Below, one piece after another: positions 17,082 through 25,956 of a stretch of 64,000 nt of DNA. Source of the DNA: AAA164-E04 sp964342825 (lineage in GTDB: Bacteria; Verrucomicrobiota; Verrucomicrobiia; Limisphaerales; AAA164-E04). The first letter of the stretch is position 1; every line of letters begins with the position of its first letter. The DNA is taken from assembly GCA_964342825.1 (NCBI GenBank), contig CAYFHO010000003.1:62001-126000 (forward strand), read 5' to 3'. The notes under the pieces were generated by a model. That model had not been told where the DNA came from. It was given only the letters and a program-made list of their open reading frames with translations, and ran no database searches. Made by a program: the position numbers and the translations under genes.

Positions 17082-17550
17082 CACCAATAAATTCTTCTGG
17101 GGTACAAATTACGGGTAAACTGACTCCGTGTCGATCAAAGCATCGTTGGATCTGACGCCTATTGTGGGGATTTGCTATATGCCTGCAATTCCAAGTCAGT
17201 AAGAAATCCACGTTGTGCACACCTGCACAAGCAATGTGAAGGGCGTCATCAATGGCTTTGGATGGAATCACTCCGTCAGTATGCAGATTTTCAGCCAACT
17301 CTACGACCTTATCGTCGATAACAAGAAGCCGAACATCTTCTAGCAATTGCACTCGTTTTTGAGCCATGCTGACTTCTCCTTGTGCGAGTTCATCAATGAC
17401 AATTTGGGAAGTCAGTAATTCGTATCGACTGCGATGTCCGTCCCACCAATCAATCGTGAGCTGTTGCCGGGCAGCTTGAATAATATCTCGCGGCTGACGA
17501 GCAACATAGTAACTCGGAATCGTCGTTTCTATGAATACTTAGTCAGGCAT
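17065..17550 (-). pseudogene. VapC-like PIN-domain toxin, interrupted by an early nonsense codon
   Basis: The reading frame beginning ATG CCT GAC at 17550 meets TAA at 17541-17539, then continues without interruption for more than 150 codons as VFIETTIPSYYVARQPRD, later IVIDELAQGE, SKAIDDALHIACAGVHNVDF and LLTWNCRHIANP. These are PIN-domain segments with the expected acidic residues at the N-terminal, middle and C-terminal positions. The ATG overlaps the antitoxin stop, the usual vapBC arrangement. The next ATG (17367) would lose the N-terminal acidic residues and first strands, giving a 100-residue remnant that should be inactive. A one-base change from AAA or AAG in codon 4 explains the break. 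Non-standard initiation after the TAA is possible but unsupported. Confidence 0.75.
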
Positions 17551-17737
17551 TTCCCAACAATCCCCATTCAACGTCCTTCAAAATCTGCGCTTCATTTAGG
17601 TCGCAACCATGGGAATCCACATAGCGCTGCAAAGCCTCTATGACTACCTCTTCCGCAGTCTTGATCCATCCAGCATGTACCATCTGCTCTAATTGACCAT
17701 GAATACGGTCAAGGCATTCTACCGTGATCCTTTTCAT
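17543..17737 (-). CDS. Antitoxin-like protein paired with the broken PIN toxin
   Basis: 64 residues: MKRITVECLDRIHGQLEQMV, then HAGWIKTAEEVVIEALQRYV and an acidic tail. The middle (GWIKTAEEVVIEALQRYVDS) resembles a ribbon-helix-helix-type antitoxin or CopG-like DNA-binding protein that also represses its operon. Its stop overlaps the toxin start codon, as expected of a type II toxin-antitoxin pair. With the toxin frame broken, it is probably an orphan antitoxin. Family assignment is from pattern and position only. Confidence 0.65.
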   Translation of the reverse strand: MKRITVECLDRIHGQLEQMVHAGWIKTAEEVVIEALQRYVDSHGCDLNEAQILKDVEWGLLGNA

Positions 17738-18016
17738 AACCTAAAAATACCTGTTGGGCTACCAACTGACAAGATTGGACATTGTGGGGGAACAGTCATT
17801 TGAGCAGGAGAATTGCCGGAATCATTTTCGATGGTCCCGATACATGTTTTTGAGAAACCTGAATTTGTCGAATTGTGCAGTGCTGGGTAAAAGAATTACA
17901 TTCCTTCCCGACAGTCGCATCCATCACTGATGGCGAACTGGGTGGTAAGAGGGGGAAAAGCCTTTAAAGCTATCCTTAGTTGGTCGGGACAGCGGTATAT
18001 AGGAGTTTAATAAAGC

Positions 18017-18063
18017 TGGTACTCCTGCCGGGACTCGAACCCAGATCGACGGTTTAGGAAACC
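18017..18063 (-). repeat. Truncated tRNA-Arg 3' end: distal attachment site of the island
   Basis: A 47-base exact copy of the 3' part of the tRNA-Arg(CCT) gene at 26872-26918. It runs from the anticodon loop through the T arm and acceptor strand to the encoded CCA. The bases on both sides differ from the intact gene, so the duplication is sharply bounded. This is the usual footprint of a tyrosine recombinase inserting an element at a tRNA 3' end. Confidence 0.93.
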
Positions 18064-18143
18064 TCCTCACAACAACCGGGACCGTTCGGGATAACGACCC
18101 CTTAACAACATGACTACAACGCGTTATGAATCGCGCTCCAATT

Positions 18144-18192
18144 TCCCCAAACGTCGTAATCCCGAACCAATGCGAAAATAAACTGTTGGAAA
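18144..18192 (+). repeat. Direct repeat R2 (49 bp), island copy
   Basis: Second copy of the repeat at 16743-16791, one mismatch, 80 bases inside the left attachment site. Its last nine bases are the first unit of the TGTTGGAAA tandem array. Confidence 0.95.
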
Positions 18193-18213
18193 TTGTTGGA
18201 AATTGTTGGAAAA
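18184..18213 (+). repeat. Three TGTTGGAAA units at 10-bp spacing, left island end
   Basis: Units at 18184, 18194 and 18204 repeat with a period of 10 bases, one helical turn, so all face the same side of the DNA. The same nonamer occurs twice near the right end. Position and spacing suggest binding sites for the recombinase arm domain or an accessory factor. Confidence 0.7.
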
Positions 18214-18293
18214 CCTGCGACTCCCCGTAAAAAAGATATCACGTTCATAGATTGGAGTGAAATATAGCTGAAAGGAAGCTGAGGTATTAGATT

Positions 18294-18491
18294 TCAGTCA
18301 TGTTGAGTACTGAAGTCTTGATTACGGTTGGATTTCTGATGATGGGTTTTGCTTGCTGAAGCTGCATATTCATCCACGCTTTTATGCGCGACTTCTCTGA
18401 CATATGGTGTGAGATACATCCCTGCCTCCTGATCGAGGTATTCCAGGATTTGGGTTGCGGATAATATGAGGTTCTTTATTTTGACATACAT
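18294..18491 (-). CDS. Possible small protein after jetD
   Basis: 65 residues, MYVKIKNLILSATQILEYLD then a mixed helical part and a polar tail (KTHHQKSNRNQDFSTQHD). The ATG lies nine bases after the jetD stop and is preceded by GAGG with a 7-base spacer, so translation as a fifth cistron is plausible. I do not recognise a family, and the tail looks like unconstrained sequence. It may be a real accessory gene, a truncated gene at the island edge, or a chance frame. Confidence 0.35.
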   Translation of the reverse strand: MYVKIKNLILSATQILEYLDQEAGMYLTPYVREVAHKSVDEYAASASKTHHQKSNRNQDFSTQHD

Positions 18492-18500
18492 TCCTCTGCC

Positions 18501-19673
18501 TCATTTGATTAATGCATCGGTTTGATTTAAAGATCTAATTGCAGATACTATGGCTGTGTGCGGAATTTTTTCTTGCTCGATGCGTTGGTTTTTCATTTTG
18601 CACTGCTCGTATGCGTCATATTCCTCCGCAGTAAGATTATCTGAGATTTGGGAGGTCGATTTTTTACCGCGGCCAGCGAAATGCTGCCAACGAACCAGTG
18701 CTGCTGAGTCCATAAACATGCTTGTGGTGTGCGGATACAATGCTCTAAAAAGGGAGAGAATTTCGAAACCATGAACATCTAAATCACCCCAGTATGTGAT
18801 CTCGACATCATGAAGCCACTGAAACCGACGATAGTTCGCTACTGCAAAACCATGGCCAAGCATAGCGAAAGTGTTGGGAATGGTCGGAAGTGTAAGCAGG
18901 CTGATTTTGTTTTCTACGATGATGAGTCGGCATTTTGGTGGATTCAAATTTGAGACATGCCATGATGGCAGCGTCAATTCATCGACAGGAAATCCCATTG
19001 CTTCTTGGAGACCTTGGTCTAAGAACCGAATCAACACATGGGAATCCAGCCATCGAAGACCAAAGCGTGGCTCAAACTTAGACTCTTCCGCCACGATCTG
19101 TGAGGGTTTGAGTACCAGGTCAAGCCACTGATGAAGAATCGCTTTGTTTTGCTCTACCAACTTGGTATTTACATCAACAGGGATCTCGCGTGCGTAGCAG
19201 TGAGGTCGTGGATGATTCACGAGGAAGTTGGCCACCAGAATCAGGTCTTCTATCACATCTACGACGCCATTGAAGCGCTTCAGATTCTGGAGCAGCCATC
19301 TATCGATTAGAGTGGGGAATGCACGCTGAAGGCATTCGACCGCATCCATGTATTCAATGTATTCATTGGTTTTTGAAACCATCTTTAGGAAATCTTCCCG
19401 CGTTTCAATTTCGATTCGAACAGGAAACTGGTTCTTTCCGAACTTTCGGGATTTCTTTTCTTCCCAACGAACCGAATAGCCATAACCCACCGCTTCTTTG
19501 CTCTTGGATCGCAGTAAATGAACTCCGAGATTTGCCTTTTGTAGATCATCCGATTGCCGAACAAGTTGGCATCGGATCGGAAGAGGGAAGATCGTCTCTT
19601 CGTTAAGGCTGGCGCGAACAACATCCCAGTATTTGTTGAGAGCTTTCTTCTTTATTTCTTCTGGGGAAATCAT
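18501..19673 (-). CDS. jetD: Wadjet component JetD, Toprim nuclease subunit
   Basis: DUF3322/DUF2220-type protein, 390 residues, which in characterised Wadjet systems cuts plasmid DNA that the JetABC motor has loop-extruded. An N-terminal DNA-binding-like part (ALNKYWDVVRASL; HLLRSKSKEAVGYGY) is followed by a topoisomerase VI-like Toprim domain. The Toprim has an acidic residue in LIIVENKISLL (Glu about 254) and the DxD pair in YWGDLDVHGFEIL (Asp about 297 and 299). The catalytic acids are therefore present. Its start overlaps the jetC stop by four bases (ATGA), so the two are translationally coupled. All four Wadjet genes are intact. Confidence 0.93.
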   Translation of the reverse strand: MISPEEIKKKALNKYWDVVRASLNEETIFPLPIRCQLVRQSDDLQKANLGVHLLRSKSKEAVGYGYSVRWEEKKSRKFGKNQFPVRIEIETREDFLKMVSKTNEYIEYMDAVECLQRAFPTLIDRWLLQNLKRFNGVVDVIEDLILVANFLVNHPRPHCYAREIPVDVNTKLVEQNKAILHQWLDLVLKPSQIVAEESKFEPRFGLRWLDSHVLIRFLDQGLQEAMGFPVDELTLPSWHVSNLNPPKCRLIIVENKISLLTLPTIPNTFAMLGHGFAVANYRRFQWLHDVEITYWGDLDVHGFEILSLFRALYPHTTSMFMDSAALVRWQHFAGRGKKSTSQISDNLTAEEYDAYEQCKMKNQRIEQEKIPHTAIVSAIRSLNQTDALIK

Positions 19674-22600
19674 GAGCCGGTTTTGTCAGTCAGTTCCTTG
19701 AATTCTCGTGAGTTCATGGTAAGTACCTCAGATTTTGAGGTATTCGGATCGATCATGGTTTGCACGTAATACTGCACGTACCTTTCGGCAACGCGGGCTT
19801 TGGCATCCAAGGGGGCAACAATCAAGAGCTGCAAGCCAAAGCTGGCAAATAGATCGAGGGCGTATTCCGCAAAATGGTCGTCGATTTTCGAGAACATCTC
19901 GTCCACCATGACGAAGTGGAAACGATCACTTTCGTCGGCGGCTGGGTCGATATCGTATTGGTAGGCAATGGCGGCAACCAGAATGGTGAACGCGAGCTTG
20001 GCCTTTTGGCCGCCCGACTGCCCTGCACTGTCTGAGTAGGAACTTCGCTCGTCTCCGGATTCCTGATCGAGTTCACGAGCGATAAAATCAAACCATCGTC
20101 GCACATCAGAGACTTTATTTCGCCACCGCTCTTCCTCGCCGAGGCGTCTGATGAGTTTTTCGATTCGTTTGAATCTGGCTTCGTTGGCTTCCAATGAATC
20201 TTCGAAACCACCACTGATGCACTCGCTGAGCTGTTGTTTGAATTCCGTGATTTCGCGATCGAAGACGTCCCTAGGCTCCAACCGCATAACTGTCCCGGGA
20301 TTGAATTCCACGTTTTTCAAGGCTTGATTTAGAATCGCGATCTTGTTCCGAATTCGCCCTTGTTCAGTCTGCAAATTGCCATTTAGCAGGCCGATTTCAT
20401 GCGTGACTTTTTCGTTCAGCCGTTCCTTGAAGCGTTTTTCATGGTGCGGCAATCCTTCCGACTCGATTTTTTCCAATCTATCTAAAAATGACCCGAGATA
20501 CTCCGACTGAGGTTTCATATCGCGTTCAAATTGCGCGAATTTACGCAAAAAGCGCCCCATACTCTGTTCGAGGTTGGCGCGGATGGGATCCAGTTCCTTG
20601 CGTGCCATTTCAATTTGTTCGTAGTTGTCGCGATTAAAATTCTGCTCAGCCTGATTGAGATTTTCAGGAGTCAAAGTGCCTTTCGGGTATTCGGTATCCA
20701 ATCGTGAAAAATATCCTTGGTGTATGGTTAGTTCACCTGAAGCTTCGAATTTAGTCCAAGCCGAAGAAGCATTGGCCAATCGTTGTTCCAGATTATCACG
20801 TGTGTCCTTCAAGCGAGCTTCCTGCCGTAGTGAGTCGTCGCGGTCATCATTGAGTTTCGCTTTGCGTTCTACTGCACGTTTCAGTTCGGTCTTAAGTACG
20901 CGGATACTGTCATCAGCTTGCTCTAGCTCCTCCTTTTCCTTTTTCAACCGATAGATTGTGAGGGCTTCACTCCGGTAATCGATCTGCTCGTAGGAATTAA
21001 ACTTCAATGCTTGTTCAATGGCGTGAAGGCGTCTGTTAATACGGCCGAGTGCCCCCTTTTTTCGGTCTCTCTTTTCAGTCAGCTGATGGACGGTGGAGCC
21101 GAAGTCTTTGATTCGCATTTCTAAGTGCTGGATTTTAGCTTTGTTGTCCCAACCAAGAACATAGCGCCCGGGGTCCACCTGCTTGGTTCGGTCGTCTTTA
21201 ACGTGGTATACGCTGCTAGTCTTGACGTGCCGCTCTTTCGTCATTGCAAATTCTTTAGCAGAGCGAAATTCATCCATGGTTTCGCAGCACGTATAATTGA
21301 AGCGTTGTTCCAATTGAATTTGTAACCATGGAAGGAGTGAGTGATTGGATTTGAGATTGATTTTGTTAAGAAGTGAATTCGGGAGAATGAGGGATTCGTG
21401 AGACGTGGTGACATCAGATTCCACCTTGAGGTAAACCAGACGCTGCCCTTCATTTCGGTTGTTGGCCAATCTCGTACGTTCTACGTAGTTGCTGACCTGT
21501 CGGTAATGTTCCTTTGGAACGAGTAAGCTGAGGCCAAAGCTGCGCAGTACCATTTCGATGGAACTCTCCCATTCGCGGTGTTCCTGTTTTACCGAAATCA
21601 GTTCAGCTGCATAAGGCAGACTTGCTTCCTGTAGCCCGAGATTTCGACAGATCTCAGCCCTAAGTTCCACCAAACTTTCATCCATGTTGGTCCGCCTCTG
21701 TTTGAGCGCGTTTCGTTCCCGTTCCAGGTTCTCCTTTTGTTTTGTCGCTTCGCGTAATTCAATAGCGAGGTTAGTTACCTCATCGTCGAAGCGCCTGAAT
21801 TCCGGCTTCAGCCTACTCTGAAGTTCGTTGAGTTCTTTTCGTTTTGCGACGAAGCTGTCCGCGTCGCTGATTTCCGGTCGAAGTTCAGCCGATTTCAACG
21901 TTTCACCGAATTCGTTGAACGCCCGTTCTTTGTGTGATCTTTCAGTTTCGTGTAATTTGATCAAATTCGGGATCTCTTTCAGTCGATCACCTCCAGCATT
22001 CTCAATGTCATTTGTCAGCTTGGTGATATCAGAATCCGCCCGACCAATTTCCTCCTTTAGTTGTTGGATCGTTGTCCTGATCCGTTGAAGTTGATCGGAG
22101 ACCTCATTGAATAGCGGGCGGAGCAATTTAAGTGTTCGCAACACGAAGTATGCCTCGGCCGCTGCTTTGAGAGCTTGCAGTTCCGTGAGTCGTTTTGATT
22201 GCTCATTAAATGATTCTCCAAATTTGGCAACCGGCAGCAGCAGATCCCGCTGATCGCGAATATCCACCAAGGAATTGTATGCTTCCGAAAGGTCCGCGAA
22301 GTGTCCAAGGATACCCTTGATTTGATGACCACAGTCAGGTTTTTCCAACATATGGGCACGAATGAAATCGTTGAGACTGCGAATGTCTTTTACTGCGACG
22401 GTCTGATTGAAGACGTCCATCGCCTTTTCTTGCATGCCGGCATAGGTGCGGATCCTTTTCGAGTACTCAGCAAAATGGGGCGATGCTTCCCAGCCTTTTC
22501 GTATTATCTTCTTTCGTAGCTGTGCCGTGCCTTGAATGCCGTTCAAGTGGTCTGCGATTGAGCGTTCTTGTTCCGAGAAACAGAAAACCTTGTGAATCTT

Positions 22601-23038
22601 CTCATCAGTTCCGGGAACCAGCACTTGTGCGATGGTGAACTCTTTTTGACTCCCTGAATTGACGAAGTGGGCTAGCAGACAGGAATAGAACTGATATCCG
22701 GTTCGGAGGTAGCGAGTCTGGGCACGATTACTTTCTTCAGAACTTCCATGGCCGTAAGCCCCCTTTACGTAACTGGACTCATTCCGTTCACGCTTACCCG
22801 TTGTTCCAGCTGCGACATTGTAATTTCGAATATTCTGAGGAACCAACAGAGTGAGAATGGCGTCGACCAACGTGGATTTGCCTGAACCGTTCAGGCCGAC
22901 CAAAAGCGTCGCTCTTCCATTCGGGCGAACGGTGTAAACCTGCCCGTCTGAACTGTCGAAAGTGCCCCAATTGAACACCTCCATCTTGCTCAGACGAAAT
23001 CCAGGAAAGGCAGGCAACTTATGGAAATGTTCATCCAT
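19670..23038 (-). CDS. jetC: Wadjet component JetC, SMC-like ATPase
   Basis: 1122-residue MukB/SMC-like ATPase, the motor of the Wadjet complex, which extrudes DNA loops and recognises small circular plasmids. The N-terminal head has Walker A GLNGSGKST at about residues 48-56. Long heptad-rich coiled-coil regions flank a central globular hinge with VLGWDNKAKI nearby. The C-terminal head has the signature SGGQKAKL at about 1008 and Walker B FVMVDEMFSKID at about 1043. Both nucleotide-binding halves are complete. Overlaps: eight bases with jetB upstream, four with jetD downstream. Confidence 0.95.
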   Translation of the reverse strand: MDEHFHKLPAFPGFRLSKMEVFNWGTFDSSDGQVYTVRPNGRATLLVGLNGSGKSTLVDAILTLLVPQNIRNYNVAAGTTGKRERNESSYVKGAYGHGSSEESNRAQTRYLRTGYQFYSCLLAHFVNSGSQKEFTIAQVLVPGTDEKIHKVFCFSEQERSIADHLNGIQGTAQLRKKIIRKGWEASPHFAEYSKRIRTYAGMQEKAMDVFNQTVAVKDIRSLNDFIRAHMLEKPDCGHQIKGILGHFADLSEAYNSLVDIRDQRDLLLPVAKFGESFNEQSKRLTELQALKAAAEAYFVLRTLKLLRPLFNEVSDQLQRIRTTIQQLKEEIGRADSDITKLTNDIENAGGDRLKEIPNLIKLHETERSHKERAFNEFGETLKSAELRPEISDADSFVAKRKELNELQSRLKPEFRRFDDEVTNLAIELREATKQKENLERERNALKQRRTNMDESLVELRAEICRNLGLQEASLPYAAELISVKQEHREWESSIEMVLRSFGLSLLVPKEHYRQVSNYVERTRLANNRNEGQRLVYLKVESDVTTSHESLILPNSLLNKINLKSNHSLLPWLQIQLEQRFNYTCCETMDEFRSAKEFAMTKERHVKTSSVYHVKDDRTKQVDPGRYVLGWDNKAKIQHLEMRIKDFGSTVHQLTEKRDRKKGALGRINRRLHAIEQALKFNSYEQIDYRSEALTIYRLKKEKEELEQADDSIRVLKTELKRAVERKAKLNDDRDDSLRQEARLKDTRDNLEQRLANASSAWTKFEASGELTIHQGYFSRLDTEYPKGTLTPENLNQAEQNFNRDNYEQIEMARKELDPIRANLEQSMGRFLRKFAQFERDMKPQSEYLGSFLDRLEKIESEGLPHHEKRFKERLNEKVTHEIGLLNGNLQTEQGRIRNKIAILNQALKNVEFNPGTVMRLEPRDVFDREITEFKQQLSECISGGFEDSLEANEARFKRIEKLIRRLGEEERWRNKVSDVRRWFDFIARELDQESGDERSSYSDSAGQSGGQKAKLAFTILVAAIAYQYDIDPAADESDRFHFVMVDEMFSKIDDHFAEYALDLFASFGLQLLIVAPLDAKARVAERYVQYYVQTMIDPNTSKSEVLTMNSREFKELTDKTGS

Positions 23039-23681
23039 CGCGTGAATCGCCGGAATTTTGGGCGTCGTGCTTAACTACGTGTTCGTTTAGCATTTGCCGA
23101 ATGTCTTCCAATTGTTGCACCCCGATTCGTGCCTTGAGAATTCGGCGAATTTCTAAGTCGTCGCCGTCTGGATTCAACGGCTTTAGAAAACCAAGATCCT
23201 TGACCGTTCTGATGGCTGAATCGAAGTCTCGCTGAAGTTTTCCTTCATTGCTGTTCTCTGGAACGAATGCTTTCCAATCTTCATATAAATCGGCCTTACG
23301 AACCACACAACGTGTTGAGTCTACCTGTTCGTCATCAAAACGACGAAGTTCATCACGAAGCATTACGCAAAGCACAGTTGCTGCATATCCCAAGCGGCTC
23401 TTCTGAAACAGCTTCGGCAGATTCTCATAACCTTCTGGTGCTTGGTCGTCTTCCCCGATCGGACGGAGGAATGCGTAGCCTTCCGGTTCATCCAAAATCA
23501 ACACCATCCCAATGAATGCGAAATGCCTCTCCAGACGGGAGCGATGTGTCAATACGATTTCCCAAACCCGCTCGTCAGATTCGTAAACCACCCCTTGCAA
23601 GAGTCTGACAGCTGCGGTGCTAGCGTCATGAAAGTCTGGAAATGTGAATCCTACCGCTGTGCGTTGTTGCGCGTCGTCCAT
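23031..23681 (-). CDS. jetB: Wadjet component JetB, DUF4194 / MukE-like
   Basis: 216 residues of the DUF4194 family, equivalent to the MukE kite-type subunit that binds the JetC ATPase and JetA. Recognisable pieces are LLQGVVYESDERVWEIVLTH, FAFIGMVLILDEPEGYAFLR and RLGYAATVLCVMLRDELRRF. A predicted tandem winged-helix organisation is typical of the family. The start shares one base with the jetA stop (TAATG), and the end overlaps jetC by eight bases. Confidence 0.92.
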   Translation of the reverse strand: MDDAQQRTAVGFTFPDFHDASTAAVRLLQGVVYESDERVWEIVLTHRSRLERHFAFIGMVLILDEPEGYAFLRPIGEDDQAPEGYENLPKLFQKSRLGYAATVLCVMLRDELRRFDDEQVDSTRCVVRKADLYEDWKAFVPENSNEGKLQRDFDSAIRTVKDLGFLKPLNPDGDDLEIRRILKARIGVQQLEDIRQMLNEHVVKHDAQNSGDSRDG

Positions 23682-25147
23682 TATTCCTCTTTGGCTTGGT
23701 TTCGAAATACCACATGAGGTAAATCAATGACTCGGGTGGATTTGCCCTCCTCTTCTAGTCGGATCTCGTCTGTGAGATCTGCATCAACATAATGATCATC
23801 CTGTCGCGCGATCTGCAAGTAACCTAACAATTCCACGGCACCAGCCTTGGGAGGATGAAGGCCGACAAGTTCCGGCAGACTGATCGCGGGCTTCGCATCT
23901 AAACATTGGCGGATTTTGTCGCGCATCCCTTTCCAATCCAGTCGGGCCATCTGTGCCAACATCCGAAATGCCGCGCCCCGTTTATTCTCGCCTGGCGAAT
24001 GCTCGCTGACAGAAACTGGATCGAATGTCTGGGGAGGATTCCAGAATGTTCGATGAAACGGATTGGAGATCGCGATTCCATGGTCAATTTCGATTGAAAA
24101 GTCTCCTTTCGGTGGATTATCAACGCATCTCGTGGCCAAACCCTTGATCTCTTTAAGCAAATGCCGGAGCCGTCGACGATCATTCACCGCATCCTCGTCC
24201 AGCAATCGTCGCAATGCAGTGGTCAGACGCTGGTTCGTGCTCATGATCTTGCGAGCTTCAGCCAGCAACATAGGAACCATCTCGTGGAGATGCCGAAGAC
24301 CATCATTGTGATCAGACAATTCCTTCAGCTCGCTGATGCGCGCGGTCCTCTCCTGAAGTTGCGACTGCTGCTTGGGCGAAAGAATCAGGCTTACGAAGGC
24401 ATAGAAGCTGACACCTTGATCGTCCTGCTTTAGACAGTCTTCCTCATCCAATGCGAAACCTAGCAAACCTCCCCTACTATCGCTTTCGGCGATCTGCCGT
24501 TTCTGCACTTCTCTTGTAATGGACTTGAATCGTTCCTCGACCATTCTGAAATCGCCGAGCAATTCCTTGAGTTGTCTCAAGACGAAGAAAAACAACTCCC
24601 GAATCTGGGCTGCTTCGTAACGAAGTACATCACCGGTTCTCTGTATGTCATTCATTTCCGCTTCGATTTGACACTTTTTTTCTTGAAGGTGCTGCAGTCG
24701 CCCCTCCGGATCATCAGAAGCGTGTATCACGATTTCCTCTAGTTTCTGCAGTACAAGTCGAATTCTAGATTCTGTAGCAATTGAGCCGAGATCCTTTTGC
24801 ACAGCACGGTCCAGAAATTGAATGACATCCTCTGTATGCGGTGTGAGTTGAAATTGAGCCTCGTCAGACCCTTTGTCGTAATAACGGGTTAGATAGCGCG
24901 AATCTTCGTGACACCATTCGTTGAGATAGTCTTCGGGACGTTGCACCAGTGCATCAGGCTCTGTTTCCTGTATCTCGTCGCGATAGGCACGAAGTTCAAC
25001 GAGCAATTCAGTTTCTGGAATTGTGATACGTCCGCCTGTTTTGAACTGGCGAAACAGGAATTCGATGACGTAGGGAGCTGTTCCTGCCCGAAGGAGTTTT
25101 ACCGAGGGCGAAGTCTTAAAGAATGTCTGCAGATCACGAAGCTTCAC
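23681..25147 (-). CDS. jetA: Wadjet component JetA, DUF3375 / MukF-like kleisin
   Basis: 488 residues of the DUF3375 family, the kleisin-like subunit that bridges the JetC heads, comparable to MukF. The N-terminus (LRDLQTFFKTSPSVKLLRAG, then APYVIEFLFRQFK) and the coiled region around LQHLQEKKCQIEAEMNDIQR are typical. First gene of the jetABCD operon; each next gene overlaps it or its neighbour, so the whole set is one translation-coupled unit. The promoter must lie in the 25148-25956 gap but no clear boxes were found. Confidence 0.92.
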   Translation of the reverse strand: MKLRDLQTFFKTSPSVKLLRAGTAPYVIEFLFRQFKTGGRITIPETELLVELRAYRDEIQETEPDALVQRPEDYLNEWCHEDSRYLTRYYDKGSDEAQFQLTPHTEDVIQFLDRAVQKDLGSIATESRIRLVLQKLEEIVIHASDDPEGRLQHLQEKKCQIEAEMNDIQRTGDVLRYEAAQIRELFFFVLRQLKELLGDFRMVEERFKSITREVQKRQIAESDSRGGLLGFALDEEDCLKQDDQGVSFYAFVSLILSPKQQSQLQERTARISELKELSDHNDGLRHLHEMVPMLLAEARKIMSTNQRLTTALRRLLDEDAVNDRRRLRHLLKEIKGLATRCVDNPPKGDFSIEIDHGIAISNPFHRTFWNPPQTFDPVSVSEHSPGENKRGAAFRMLAQMARLDWKGMRDKIRQCLDAKPAISLPELVGLHPPKAGAVELLGYLQIARQDDHYVDADLTDEIRLEEEGKSTRVIDLPHVVFRNQAKEE

Positions 25148-25956
25148 AGTGCAAAACGGAATGTTGCCATTTCATTCGAAAAAATAGTGCATACCATTGG
25201 ACAAATACCGTCCAAGGCTGAAGTTTTTAGGATTAGGTTGCCTCTTCGTCATAAATTTTTTGCAGCGGCTCGGCATTGGTGGAAAGCGAGTCGGAGTGGG
25301 ATAGCCTGGTCTAAACGCTCTTCCCTCCCAATAGACCCAAGTATTTATTGTATCGGCCACTTTCCGATTTCCATATCAATCTTCCCCTGAATGCTGCATA
25401 GCATGAAACTTATTGACGCTCATTCAATTTTTGAACCAACCAGATTGATAGCATGTTACGTCACAGTAGGATCTGATTTTCTGGTTGTCAAGATCCTTGC
25501 ATCGAGAAGGCCATAGGTTGAAGCGACCAAGGACCAAAGTCGTTCATTTCAGCCATCCAAACATGGAATCATGGCTTGAGTGGAGGAGTCTGTCGAAGCT
25601 GTATTGAGGTTTGCAATAGCGGCGTACTCACACCGAATCACCTATAGTGTGGAGGGCGTTCGAAACTTTCTATGCCTTATCGCTTTGGGTTTGTAGAAAC
25701 CATACGGGGAGATTTTGGTAGCGAAATTGCCGTGATGACTTGTGCAAATTGGATATGGACAGGCTCGATTCATTGTAAGAGAGGAGGACAATGGATCTGT
25801 CTTTTTTTTGATCAATGCCCAACTTATACAAGCAGAGAGAGGTGCGCGGCTACCAATAGCTAAATTCCACAATTGACGGCAGAAGCACAGGTTTAACCTT
25901 TCTTTACTGCCAATTGTAGAAGATTGTAAGTGTGCACTTCGATGATTTTTGGGAAT
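25148..25956. other. Intergenic region between jetA and vapC
   Basis: About 810 bases with no supported gene. Two opposite short frames at 25642-25872 and 25672-25863 lack ribosome sites and recognisable composition. An imperfect inverted repeat at 25869-25917 (ACAATT...GGCAG with CTGCC...AATTGT, 24-base loop) lies about 40 bases past the vapC stop and could end that transcript. The stretch nearer 25148 should contain the jet promoter. No integrase remnant is apparent. Confidence 0.5.

Noticed and set aside
25642..25872. Two opposite short frames between jetA and vapC
   Set aside because: No start signals or recognisable composition; they overlap each other, as expected of chance frames.
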